Below, one piece after another: positions 7,454 through 16,570 of a DNA stretch of 18,865 nucleotides. Position 1 is the stretch's first letter, and every line of letters begins with the position of its first letter. The DNA is taken from contig DATABA010000095.1 of NCBI GenBank assembly GCA_036259835.1, positions 1 to 18,865 on the forward strand, read 5' to 3'. A program made the translations under genes and the position numbers. The notes below the pieces were generated by a model. The model was not told the DNA's origin. It saw only the letters and a program-made list of their open reading frames with translations, and searched no databases. The stretch is from JALYGK01 sp036259835. Its GTDB lineage: Bacteria; Actinomycetota; UBA4738.

Positions 7454-8581
7454 TCAGCTCTCCGCGCCGGGGATCACCGATCCCACGGACGTCCATTCCA
7501 TGCCGTGCGCATCGGCAACGGGCCGGTTCGTTACGGCGCCGCCGTACGTGTTGAGACCCGGAGCCAAGGTCGGACCCTCCCGAAGAGCGTCCTCCAGCCC
7601 CTTCTCCGCCATGGCGATGGCGTACGGAAGCGTCACGTTGGTGAGCGCGTACGTCGAGGTATTCGGAACGGCTCCCGGCATATTTCCCACGCAGTAGTGG
7701 ACGGCGCCCTCTTCGACGTAGGTGGGGTTCGAGTGAGTGGTCATTCGGGACGTTTCGATGCAACCGCCCTGGTCGATCGAGATGTCGATCACCACCGATC
7801 CCGGACGCATCGACGCGACCATCTCTCGGGTGACCAACTTCGGGGCCTTGGCCCCGGGGACGAGCACTGTGCCGATCACCACGTCTGACTCACGTACACG
7901 CTGTTCCAGCGTCAGCGTGTCCGACATCAGCGTCATGATCCGGCCCTTGTGGATCTGGTCGATGAATCGAAGCTTGTCCAGGCTCTTGTCGAGGACCACC
8001 ACTTCGGCCTCCATGCCGGCGGCGATCCGTGCGGCGTTCGACCCGGCCATGCCGGCGCCGAGGACCAGCGCTTTCGCCGGGCGGACTCCGGACACGCCGC
8101 CCATGAGGACGCCGCGTCCTCCGTACTCCTTCTCCAGGAGCCGGGCGCCCACGTGAGGGGCCATGCGACCGGCGATCTCGCTCATCGGCGCGAGCAACGG
8201 GAGTCGTCCATCGGGAAGCTGAACGGTCTCATAGGCGACCGCGGAAACCTTGCGCTCGGCAAGCAGCTCCGTCAGCTCCTTGCTCGCGGCGAGGTGAAGG
8301 TACGTGAAGAGGATCTGACCTTCGCGAAGCAGGTCGTATTCCTGCGGCACAGGTTCCTTCACCTTGAGGACCATGTCGGCGGCGTCCCAAACGGCCTTCG
8401 CGTCGGAGACGATCTCTGCGCCGGCGCGCTCGTATCGATCCCGAAACAGCGATGAGCCCTCCCCCGCGCCTTCCTGGATGAGGACGGTGTGTCCGGAATG
8501 CGTCAGCTCGCGGGCGCCCTCAGGGGTGAGAGCGACGCGGTACTCGTTGTCCTTGACCTCTTTGGGAACCCCGACGATCAC
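7454..8581 (-). CDS. ald: alanine dehydrogenase
   Basis: It catalyses NAD-dependent reversible conversion of L-alanine to pyruvate and ammonia. The 375 residues match the usual length of about 370. Substrate-binding Arg15 (EYRVALTP) and catalytic Lys75 (LKVKEPV) and His96 (TYLHLAAS) are in place. A Rossmann fold with LVLGAGMAG binds NAD, and the conserved DISIDQGGC and GNMPGAVPNTST segments follow. The start is GTG at 8581 with GGAGG four bases upstream, 45 bp after the pyrG stop. In Mycobacterium ald lies elsewhere (Rv2780), so its location between pyrG and xerD is a lineage feature. D-alanine and peptidoglycan supply is a possible reason for the linkage, but that is inference. Confidence 0.96.
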   Translation of the reverse strand: MIVGVPKEVKDNEYRVALTPEGARELTHSGHTVLIQEGAGEGSSLFRDRYERAGAEIVSDAKAVWDAADMVLKVKEPVPQEYDLLREGQILFTYLHLAASKELTELLAERKVSAVAYETVQLPDGRLPLLAPMSEIAGRMAPHVGARLLEKEYGGRGVLMGGVSGVRPAKALVLGAGMAGSNAARIAAGMEAEVVVLDKSLDKLRFIDQIHKGRIMTLMSDTLTLEQRVRESDVVIGTVLVPGAKAPKLVTREMVASMRPGSVVIDISIDQGGCIETSRMTTHSNPTYVEEGAVHYCVGNMPGAVPNTSTYALTNVTLPYAIAMAEKGLEDALREGPTLAPGLNTYGGAVTNRPVADAHGMEWTSVGSVIPGAES

Positions 8582-8626
8582 GGCTCCTCCGCAACCGGCC
8601 GCGGACCAGCATAGCCGGGACGGGCT

Positions 8627-10270
<1,644 letters not shown>

Positions 10271-10317
10271 TACGGGATTTCATGGTATCAGAGGCCCTGC
10301 CGCCGGTACAGCGTTTC

Positions 10318-11208
10318 CTACCAGCGGTACCGAGATTCTTCGCCGACCTCACGTTCGCCCGGCTCGTCAGCAGGACGCCCCAACCGGTCGAACCACTGGA
10401 GGGGCGGAGTCGATTCGATGACCCGGGAAAGGGTCACGGTCTCCGCGGCCCAATGCAGGGCAAGGATCGCCGCAAGGGCCACAAGGAGCCCCCATAGCGG
10501 CAACGCCTGGAACAGTCCGACGCCGACCACGAACCCAAACAGGTTCGATCCGGCGTCACCTAGCATGGCTCGCTCCGCCAGATCGAAGGGGAAAACGGCG
10601 AGCGACGCGCCGAAGGCCGCAGAAGCGATGAGGCCGTACTGGCTCTGGCCCGACGCGATGAGGAGAAGGAAGGAGACCGGAAGGAAGTACTTGAGCGCCC
10701 GGGCCGGCCGCACGTCCAGAAGGTTCCAGAGGTTCGCCGCCCCAGCCATGACGGGGAATGCCACCATGGCCGTTAGGACTGACGAGCGATACGCCCACGC
10801 AACCAATGCGGCCGCCGCGACCGACGCGACGAGCTTCACGATGCCGGGCGTCACCCTCCCGCTGAGGAGCTCCCGGAAGTGGCCGGTCAGACCACGTTCC
10901 GGCCCGCCCCTTCGGTCGTCGTACAGCCCTCCCAAGAACACGATCAAGCACGCCACCACGGTGAGGAGGGCTTCCCGGCGGATGACTTCAGGGCGGCCCG
11001 GCCTGTGCGTCCAGAGGACGATGGAGAAGACGATGAGCACGGCTCCAAACAGCGCCGCTGCCGCGGCGATGCCCAGAACGACCGGCACCTCCTTGCCCCT
11101 GTAGTTCTTTGTGCTGCCGCCCGGTGACCGTAGCAACACAACGGTCGTCCCGGCGCCGAACCCGACGCCCAGAACCATCAGGAGAACGCTCGCGACGCCT
11201 CGGCTCAT
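10318..11208 (-). CDS. GT4 polyprenyl-phosphate phosphosugar transferase (MraY/WecA-like)
   Basis: This multi-pass membrane protein belongs to the family that transfers a sugar 1-phosphate from a UDP-sugar to undecaprenyl or another polyprenyl phosphate. Of its 296 residues, hydrophobic segments occur near 5-25, 43-65, 82-95, 122-158, 173-186, 192-210 and 223-258. The active-site signatures are NYRGKEVP (35-42), the Asp pair GLYDDRRGG (Asp97-98), NLWNLLDVRPARALK (159-173) and GDAGSN (217-222). The NxxNxxDxxPxRALK form differs from the NxxNxxDGxDGLA of true MraY and WecA, so this is a distinct subfamily with unknown sugar. ATG at 11208 has GAGGTG 8 bases upstream and starts 7 bp after the GT2 stop, so both enzymes are made together. 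Confidence 0.85.
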   Translation of the reverse strand: MSRGVASVLLMVLGVGFGAGTTVVLLRSPGGSTKNYRGKEVPVVLGIAAAAALFGAVLIVFSIVLWTHRPGRPEVIRREALLTVVACLIVFLGGLYDDRRGGPERGLTGHFRELLSGRVTPGIVKLVASVAAAALVAWAYRSSVLTAMVAFPVMAGAANLWNLLDVRPARALKYFLPVSFLLLIASGQSQYGLIASAAFGASLAVFPFDLAERAMLGDAGSNLFGFVVGVGLFQALPLWGLLVALAAILALHWAAETVTLSRVIESTPPLQWFDRLGRPADEPGEREVGEESRYRW

Positions 11209-11215
11209 TGCGCGG

Positions 11216-11908
11216 TCACCTCACACCGACGAGCCGTGGTACGGCCGCTCTGAGGATATCGGCTCCCTGGCGGCCTCGATGGATGAAGCCGCCAACGTTC
11301 CGACCGGTCGGGCGATGCGTCATCTCCACCGGAATCTCGCCGATTCGAAAGCCGAGCCGGACCAGATCCATCGTCATACCGACCTCGGTGCCGAATCGCC
11401 GCGCCAACGGCCGGGCTGCATGCAGCGCCTCCCTGCTCACGGCTCGCTGTCCCGACAGCGGCTCGTGCGGATCGAAGCCGGCACGTCGAATCAATGAGCG
11501 AGCCATTCGCTTGACGAACCCGAACCCACCCCCGGGTTGTGCGGGCAAACTCCCGACCGCAAGATCGAGCCGTCCACCGAGCACCGGAGCGAGGAGCTTC
11601 GCGGCTTGCGCGGCAGAGTCTCCAACGTCGCCGTCGACCAGCACATAGACGTCAGCGAGCCGAATCCGATCCAGCGCAGCGTCGAGCGCGTCCCCTTTTC
11701 CGGTGCGCCTCGCGGCCCGAAGGACCGCCGCTCCCGCGACCAGGGCTTCTTCAACGGTCCGATCGGTTGAGCCGTCTGCCACCACCATGACATGGTCGAT
11801 ATCGTCCAGTGCGCGAAGCGCCTTGACCGTTCGCCCGATTCTCCCTTCTTCGTTGTACGCCGCGACGAGTGCCACGACGCGCGGCGCAGCCTGCGGCGCG
11901 TCGGTCAC
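11216..11908 (-). CDS. GT2 family glycosyltransferase
   Basis: This is an inverting GT-A glycosyltransferase of the family 2 type. The 230-residue protein has the nucleotide-sugar fold: VVALVAAYNEEGRI (11-24), VVADGSTDRT (42-51, where most relatives have VDDGSTD), the metal-binding DGD at 92-94, and PLSGQRAVSRE (150-160) in the acceptor region. It has no obvious transmembrane helix, so it probably works at the inner face of the membrane on a lipid-linked acceptor. The start is GTG at 11908, overlapping the steB stop as GTGA, with no ribosome site of its own. This and the GT4 product directly after it look like a working pair that builds a lipid-linked sugar. Sugar and acceptor are unknown. 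Confidence 0.85.
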   Translation of the reverse strand: MTDAPQAAPRVVALVAAYNEEGRIGRTVKALRALDDIDHVMVVADGSTDRTVEEALVAGAAVLRAARRTGKGDALDAALDRIRLADVYVLVDGDVGDSAAQAAKLLAPVLGGRLDLAVGSLPAQPGGGFGFVKRMARSLIRRAGFDPHEPLSGQRAVSREALHAARPLARRFGTEVGMTMDLVRLGFRIGEIPVEMTHRPTGRNVGGFIHRGRQGADILRAAVPRLVGVR

Positions 11909-12822
11909 GGCTGCGGGATGAGCCCCGACGCGCCTCCCTTCACGCCGAAATGGCCGCCCCGGCCGGGCTCTTGGAGAAGGTCGCGCAACCCGAGGACGAC
12001 CGCGATGCGCCCCGGCATGGTGTCCGCGTTGTCGACCGTGACCAGACCGCCGTCGAGCGACCCATCCCGCCGAAGGATCGGGACGAACGGATACGCCGTC
12101 TCCGCGGTCTCGGCCGCGACGACGGGCCGGGCGTTCTCGGCCAGCGCGACGGTCAGTGGCGCCAGGAACGATTCGGGTGCGAGGACCGGCTCGCGGTTTC
12201 CTCCGGCCAAGATCGAGAGTGCCTGGGTCGCTCCTCCGATCTGATCGATCGTGCCGGTTCCGTCCCTGACCACGACGAATCGGGCGTCGATCAGCTCACC
12301 GAGCAGATCCGTCGTCCCTCCAGCCGGCCCATTCGTCAGCCGCGCCGCGAGCTCACGGGCCGCCGTTTCCGACATGGCGATCGGGTCGTTCCCCGAAGCG
12401 AGCGGCCCGATGATCGTCTGCAGGTCGGTCCTGGCGTCGTCGTCGAGCAGGGCCATTCGGTTCGTCACCACGATCACGGCGACGACGGAAGCCCCGGCAT
12501 CGGTGAGCGCCTGGCGCACGCCGTCGATTTCAGCAGCGTCCACTCCTTCCTGCGTGACGATCACGACCTCGCGGGCGGTGAGCTGCCCCGAGATCAGCAT
12601 CGGCTCCACCTCCGCCCCGAACCGATCCCAATTCCGAAGTTCCGTCTGAAGCTCGCTGACCTGGGATCGAAGCTGCTCCGATCGCCTGACCGCATCATTC
12701 GTTCGTTGAGACAGGTTCTCGATCACGCCCTGGTTCACCACGGTCGTGCCGAGAAGAACGCCGAGCGCCAGAGCGAGGAAGACGGCGACGATGGAGACGA
12801 CGTGGTACCGAAACGAGATCAA
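11905..12822 (-). CDS. steB: SteB / MctB family envelope protein
   Basis: The family was first called a copper-transport protein in Mycobacterium (MctB, Rv1698). In Corynebacterium its member SteB works with SteA in daughter-cell separation. The 305-residue product has the typical N-terminus MISFRYHVVSIVAVFLALALGVLLGT with one membrane helix (about 8-28), then a coiled coil (about 35-66, ENLSQRTNDAV...ELQTELRNW) and a large domain predicted outside the cytoplasm. No copper-binding Cys or Met cluster is apparent, which favours the cell-separation role here. The start is TTG at 12822, overlapping the steA stop as TTGA, a sign of coupled synthesis with SteA. Confidence 0.88.
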   Translation of the reverse strand: MISFRYHVVSIVAVFLALALGVLLGTTVVNQGVIENLSQRTNDAVRRSEQLRSQVSELQTELRNWDRFGAEVEPMLISGQLTAREVVIVTQEGVDAAEIDGVRQALTDAGASVVAVIVVTNRMALLDDDARTDLQTIIGPLASGNDPIAMSETAARELAARLTNGPAGGTTDLLGELIDARFVVVRDGTGTIDQIGGATQALSILAGGNREPVLAPESFLAPLTVALAENARPVVAAETAETAYPFVPILRRDGSLDGGLVTVDNADTMPGRIAVVLGLRDLLQEPGRGGHFGVKGGASGLIPQP

Positions 12823-13979
12823 TGGCGGATCTGAAAGATGAAGTCGCGGATGGAATCGTAGAGGAGCTTGACCATCAACCGAAGCGGCGGCGAGATCGCC
12901 ACCACCAGGAGGATCGCGAACAGTGCCGCGCCGATCAGGAGCGCCGCGTCTCGTCCCCGAATGCCGGCGCGGTACATGCGGGATACGCCCTTCGCGTCGA
13001 CCAGGATCTCACCCACGCGAAGCCGCACGAGAAAGGTGCTGGCCATCCCCATCCGCCCCTTGTCCAGGAACTCCCGCAGGTTTCCATGGGTTCCCACCGC
13101 GACGATGAGGTCGGCGCCCTTGCCGTGCGCCAGGAGGAACGCGACGTCTTCGCTCGTGCCGGACGCCTCCATCACCTTGAACGGAAGGCCGAGCCCTTCG
13201 AGTCGATCCTCGCCCGGCGCGAACCCGTCCGAATACGCGTGCACGATGAGCTCGGCGCCGCTTCTGAGGGCGGCTTCGGATACCGAGTCCATGTCACCAA
13301 CGATCAGGTGCGGCTTGTATCCCTCCTCCACAAGCGCGTCCGCGCCGCCATCGACGCCGATCAGAACCGGGCGCACTTCACGGATGTACGCGCGGAGCGC
13401 GGAGAGATCCTCCTTGTAGTTGTAGCCGCGTACCACGACCAGCACGTGGCGTCCGGTCATGTCGTGATCGAGATCCGGGAGTCCGGTTCCTCCGAAGAGC
13501 AGATCCCGCTCGCGAACCATGAATTCCAGCGTGTTCTGTGCGAAGCTCTCGAACTGCTCCGCCAGGCGATGCTGTGCGACGTCCATCGCCGCCTGAACCC
13601 GCTCTTTGGTCTGCCGAGTCCCGACCCCAGCGAGCTGGTCGCCGACGTAGACGCGGTCTTCATCGATGCGAACGGCATCCCCCTCTCTCACCTTGGAAAG
13701 AAGCAGCTTCCCCACACCGTCGATCAGCGGAATGCCTGCCTGGACCAGGATGAGAGGTCCGAGATTCGGGTAACGCCCAGTGATGGACCGCCCGGCGTTC
13801 ACCACGGCAGACACGCCCCGGGCCGTCAGCGCCTCGGCCGCCACTCGATCCAGGTCCTCGTGGTCGATCACGGCGACCTCACCGGGCTGGATCCGCTGAA
13901 GAAGCTTCTTCGTCCGCCGGTCCACCCGAGCGGCGCGCCCGACCGTTCGGACACGTCTTTTAGGAACCTTTACGGCCAA
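12819..13979 (-). CDS. steA: SteA family cell-separation protein (thiamine pyrophosphokinase-like)
   Basis: SteA (Rv1697 family) is a membrane-anchored cytoplasmic protein that recruits or works with SteB to control septal peptidoglycan splitting in Corynebacterineae. The 386-residue protein has the family start RVDRRTKKLLQRIQPGEVAVIDHEDLDR (family block, residues 18 onward), the NAGRSITGRYPNLGP segment, a thiamine-pyrophosphokinase-like domain with VGDMDSVSE (227-235), and one C-terminal membrane helix (about 345-364) followed by a short tail. TTG at 13979 is supported by GAGGTG 7 bases upstream. It overlaps the upstream M23-like gene by 20 bp and steB by 4 bp. It is not expected to be a thiamine enzyme despite the fold. 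Confidence 0.9.
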   Translation of the reverse strand: MAVKVPKRRVRTVGRAARVDRRTKKLLQRIQPGEVAVIDHEDLDRVAAEALTARGVSAVVNAGRSITGRYPNLGPLILVQAGIPLIDGVGKLLLSKVREGDAVRIDEDRVYVGDQLAGVGTRQTKERVQAAMDVAQHRLAEQFESFAQNTLEFMVRERDLLFGGTGLPDLDHDMTGRHVLVVVRGYNYKEDLSALRAYIREVRPVLIGVDGGADALVEEGYKPHLIVGDMDSVSEAALRSGAELIVHAYSDGFAPGEDRLEGLGLPFKVMEASGTSEDVAFLLAHGKGADLIVAVGTHGNLREFLDKGRMGMASTFLVRLRVGEILVDAKGVSRMYRAGIRGRDAALLIGAALFAILLVVAISPPLRLMVKLLYDSIRDFIFQIRH

Positions 13980-14754
13980 TGCGCTTCACCTCGAGGTGGA
14001 TGTGGGAAACGCCCCACCCAACATAGCTGTTGACCTGCGAGTGGAATGGCAGCCGGCGCGGTAGCCCGATCTCGGTCGTTCCGGCGACCAGGCGGTCACC
14101 CGGGCGAACCGCAAGCCGCCGCAAGTGGATGATCACCACCGCCAGATCCGGACGGTCCCTCGGAATCAGAGAGATGCGGTAATCCCGATACCTCCCGTAC
14201 AGCGAATACGGCCGGATCTTGAAGACCCTTCCGTTTACCGGGGATACCACGGGCGAGCTCCTCGACATCGCCACATCGACTGCGGATGTGGCCGGATGGA
14301 CTCGCCCTCGGCTCGACATGACGACGTACTTCGGACCCACAGTGCTCCTCGGGCAGTCGAACTTGTACCGGTTCACGTTGCGGGCGCACCGTCCGAGAGG
14401 CTTGAGGCCGAGGGCCGCCCGGAACGCCGCTTCGTGATATGCGACGGCCTTCGGACGCCGGGCGGGCAGGCGTAGCGTCAGACCGTTCACGGTGGCGAAC
14501 TGTTGGGTCGCTCTCGCAGCGGGCTCGGTGACGGAGGCAGCGTTCCGATCGTCGCCGTTCGGCACGGTTCGTTCATCGGGCCGGCCTGCGTCGGTGTTGA
14601 CCGGCAGAGCCTGTCGAATGAGCCATCCACCGATTGAGCGGACGGGACGCAGAACCAGGTCAGGATTCGTGATCGCGGCGATCACTGCGACCGCAACAAT
14701 CGCGGTGCGCATCAGTCGCAGGTGGCGACGGCGAAGCCGCCGGCGTCTTCGCAC
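13960..14754 (-). CDS. M23/LytM-like membrane-anchored protein, degenerate zinc site
   Basis: A predicted envelope protein of 264 residues from GTG 14754. A very basic start (eight Arg in the first ten residues) and one membrane helix (about 17-28) give an N-in, C-out anchor. A linker and a C-terminal domain resembling LytM/M23 peptidoglycan peptidases follow: HPATSAVDVAMSRSSPVVSPV...GRVFKI (153-180), VIIHLRRLAVRPGDRLVAGT (208-226) and SHIHLEV (250-256). Asp160, His210 and the HIH pair (251, 253) match M23 positions, but the first zinc His, normally four residues before the Asp, is Thr156; the nearest His is at 153. Cys123 and Cys134 could form a disulfide. It may be a pseudo-enzyme regulating other hydrolases, as LytM factors do. 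The frame stays open and coding-like upstream to 14845. Confidence 0.75.
   Translation of the reverse strand: MRRRRRLRRRHLRLMRTAIVAVAVIAAITNPDLVLRPVRSIGGWLIRQALPVNTDAGRPDERTVPNGDDRNAASVTEPAARATQQFATVNGLTLRLPARRPKAVAYHEAAFRAALGLKPLGRCARNVNRYKFDCPRSTVGPKYVVMSSRGRVHPATSAVDVAMSRSSPVVSPVNGRVFKIRPYSLYGRYRDYRISLIPRDRPDLAVVIIHLRRLAVRPGDRLVAGTTEIGLPRRLPFHSQVNSYVGWGVSHIHLEVKRIGRKGS
13987..13992 (-). promoter_or_regulatory. Shine-Dalgarno sequence of steA
   Basis: GAGGTG on the minus strand, 7 bases before TTG 13979 and inside the last codons of the M23-like gene. It supports the rare TTG start and the 20-bp gene overlap. Confidence 0.55.
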
Positions 14755-14845
14755 CGGCGTCCGCCGGGCAGTGACCGGCTTCCGTTGCGGTGTGGCCGCC
14801 GTCCTGGTTCTCTGTTTGACCGCCGTCTTCGGTTCCTCCGCGGGA

Positions 14846-15772
14846 TCAGCCGTGCGGTGCTTGCCCCGGCAACGAGAACTTTTCTCGAAGAAGAGAGAAG
14901 AAACTCGGTGATTGCGGCCGGCGAACGAGGCGCGCGGGGTGAGTCGATCTCTCGATGCGAACGCGCGATCCGATGGGCAGCTCGAGGCCCGGTCTGCCGT
15001 CGGCGGAGAGAAGACCGGGTTCCTCGCCTCTCACTTCGAGCAGGACGCCCTCTTCATCCGACAGAACCATGGAGCGATCGAACACCATGTGGGGCGAAAC
15101 CGGTGTCAGGAGCATGGACGGCACGCGTGGCGACACGATCGGCCCGCGGGCCGAAAACGAATACGCCGTTGAACCGGTTGGCGTGGCGACGATCACACCG
15201 TCGGCCGAGAACGTGGTGACGTGCTCGTCTCCGATGAAGGCGGCCAGCGTGATGAGCCGGTGACGTGCTCGCTTTTCGACGATGACCTCGTTGAGCGCCC
15301 ATTCCGCCTGGTCCCAGGGAGCTCCCTGGGGGCGAGCCTCGACCGCCATCCGTTCTTCTACCAACATCGTTCCGCCCTCGAGGACCTGAGACAGGAATGT
15401 CGGCGCCTCGGCGGGCTCGAGCTCCGTCAGAAACCCGACGCGGCCGACCTTCAACGCGAGAACCGGCACGTCCGCTTCGCTTGCCATCCGGGCGGCTCTG
15501 AGAAGCGTTCCATCGCCCCCTATGGACACGACAAGGTCGAGGCTGACGGCGAAGCCGGCGGCGGGGTGCTCCTCGTCGCCGGCGGCGCTTTCACCTTCGA
15601 GGCACCTCACGAAGATGGCTCGTTCGTGAAGCCACTCGATCAACCGATCGGACGCGTCGCGGCTCCCCTGGCGTCCGCCATGGACCACCAGTCCGACTCG
15701 TTCCAGACGGCACTTGGTCTCGAGCAGCGGACCGCGGCGTTCGTGGACGAGGGCGGCGCCCTCCTCACGCAT
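14846..15772 (-). CDS. nadK: NAD kinase
   Basis: It phosphorylates NAD to NADP in the cytosol. The 308-residue protein shows the family motifs: GGDGT (residues 85-89, SIGGDGTLLRAAR), LKVGRVGFLTE, LNEVIVEKR, and ADGVIVATPTGSTAYSFSARGPIV with the NAD-binding Asp and the TGSTAY turn. The frame is open to 15973, but the extra residues lie inside tlyA and are not family sequence. ATG at 15772 overlaps the tlyA stop by 8 bp and gives a normal length. The tlyA-nadK pair is a classical actinobacterial arrangement. The usual next gene, recN, is absent and the M23-like gene follows instead. Confidence 0.95.
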   Translation of the reverse strand: MREEGAALVHERRGPLLETKCRLERVGLVVHGGRQGSRDASDRLIEWLHERAIFVRCLEGESAAGDEEHPAAGFAVSLDLVVSIGGDGTLLRAARMASEADVPVLALKVGRVGFLTELEPAEAPTFLSQVLEGGTMLVEERMAVEARPQGAPWDQAEWALNEVIVEKRARHRLITLAAFIGDEHVTTFSADGVIVATPTGSTAYSFSARGPIVSPRVPSMLLTPVSPHMVFDRSMVLSDEEGVLLEVRGEEPGLLSADGRPGLELPIGSRVRIERSTHPARLVRRPQSPSFFSLLREKFSLPGQAPHG

Positions 15773-16568
15773 GGGACGCGACGAGATGGGTGGCCTCGGC
15801 AACGGCCGATTCACGCGACGGGCCCGTATCCAACGGCTCACCTTCGCGAGCGTGAAGAAGGAACTCCACGTTCCCGGCGGGACCCAGAAGTGGAGACGGC
15901 ATGACGTCCATGGGTGAAAGACCCTGGCGACGGCAGTGGGCTTCCACACCCTCGAGCACCCGCCGCCAGACATCGGGGTCTCGGACCACGCCGCGTTCGC
16001 CGACGTCCCGCCGCCCCGCCTCGAACTGCGGCTTCACTAGGAACACGAAGTCAGCGTGCGGCGACGAGCATCGGCGAAGGGGCCCGATGGCAAGGCCAAG
16101 CGAAATGAACGAAAGGTCCGCCGTCAAGAGATCGGCAAGGTATGGAAGCTCCTCGGGTCGAAGATCCCGCACGTTTGTCCTCTCCAACACGGTGACTCGC
16201 GGATCTTCTCTGAGCCGCCAGTCGAGCTGACCGTACCCCACGTCGACCGCAATGACGTGTGTCGCTCTTCGCTGAAGGAGACAGTCCACGAAACCTCCCG
16301 TCGACGACCCCACGTCGAGAGCCCGGCGCCCGGCTGTGGATATTGCGAAGCGGTCGAGGGCAGCGTCGAGCTTTTCGCCGCCTCGCGACACGAACCGGCG
16401 CACCGGCGCGGTGACGTGGATCGGCTCACTCGGTGAGACCAGGCTGCTTGCCTTTGCCGCGGGGCGCCCGCCGACGACGACCTTGCCCGCGGTGATTGCC
16501 TCCGCCGCCTCCGTTCGGCTCTTGACGATCCCTCTCCTCACCATCTCGAGATCGAGCCGGCGGCGCAC
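15765..16568 (-). CDS. tlyA: TlyA rRNA 2'-O-methyltransferase
   Basis: TlyA methylates ribose 2'-OH groups of 16S C1409 and 23S C1920 in mycobacteria, and its loss gives capreomycin resistance. The 267-residue protein has an N-terminal S4 RNA-binding domain (about 1-55, RRLDLEMVRRGIVKSRTEA), the linker RRFVSRGGEKLDAALDRF, and a Rossmann methyltransferase domain with the SAM motif LDVGSSTGGFVDCLLQ, VDVGYGQLDWRL, DLSFISL and LVKPQFEAGR. The last gives the catalytic Lys of the KDKE set. GTG at 16568 starts two bases after the stop of the phasin-like gene. It overlaps nadK by 8 bp. The S4 domain with its SRGGEKL linker fits TlyA better than FtsJ/RrmJ. Confidence 0.95.
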   Translation of the reverse strand: MRRRLDLEMVRRGIVKSRTEAAEAITAGKVVVGGRPAAKASSLVSPSEPIHVTAPVRRFVSRGGEKLDAALDRFAISTAGRRALDVGSSTGGFVDCLLQRRATHVIAVDVGYGQLDWRLREDPRVTVLERTNVRDLRPEELPYLADLLTADLSFISLGLAIGPLRRCSSPHADFVFLVKPQFEAGRRDVGERGVVRDPDVWRRVLEGVEAHCRRQGLSPMDVMPSPLLGPAGNVEFLLHAREGEPLDTGPSRESAVAEATHLVASHA

Positions 16569-16570
16569 CG

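Noticed and set aside
8582..8626. Possible terminator or riboswitch between pyrG and ald
   Set aside because: Only a short AGCC/GGCT stem with no T-run, and the gap is 45 bp with a ribosome site for ald.
15773..15973. Upstream extension of nadK
   Set aside because: It lies within tlyA, and its Trp/Arg/Cys-rich sequence is not NAD-kinase-like. ATG 15772 gives the normal length.
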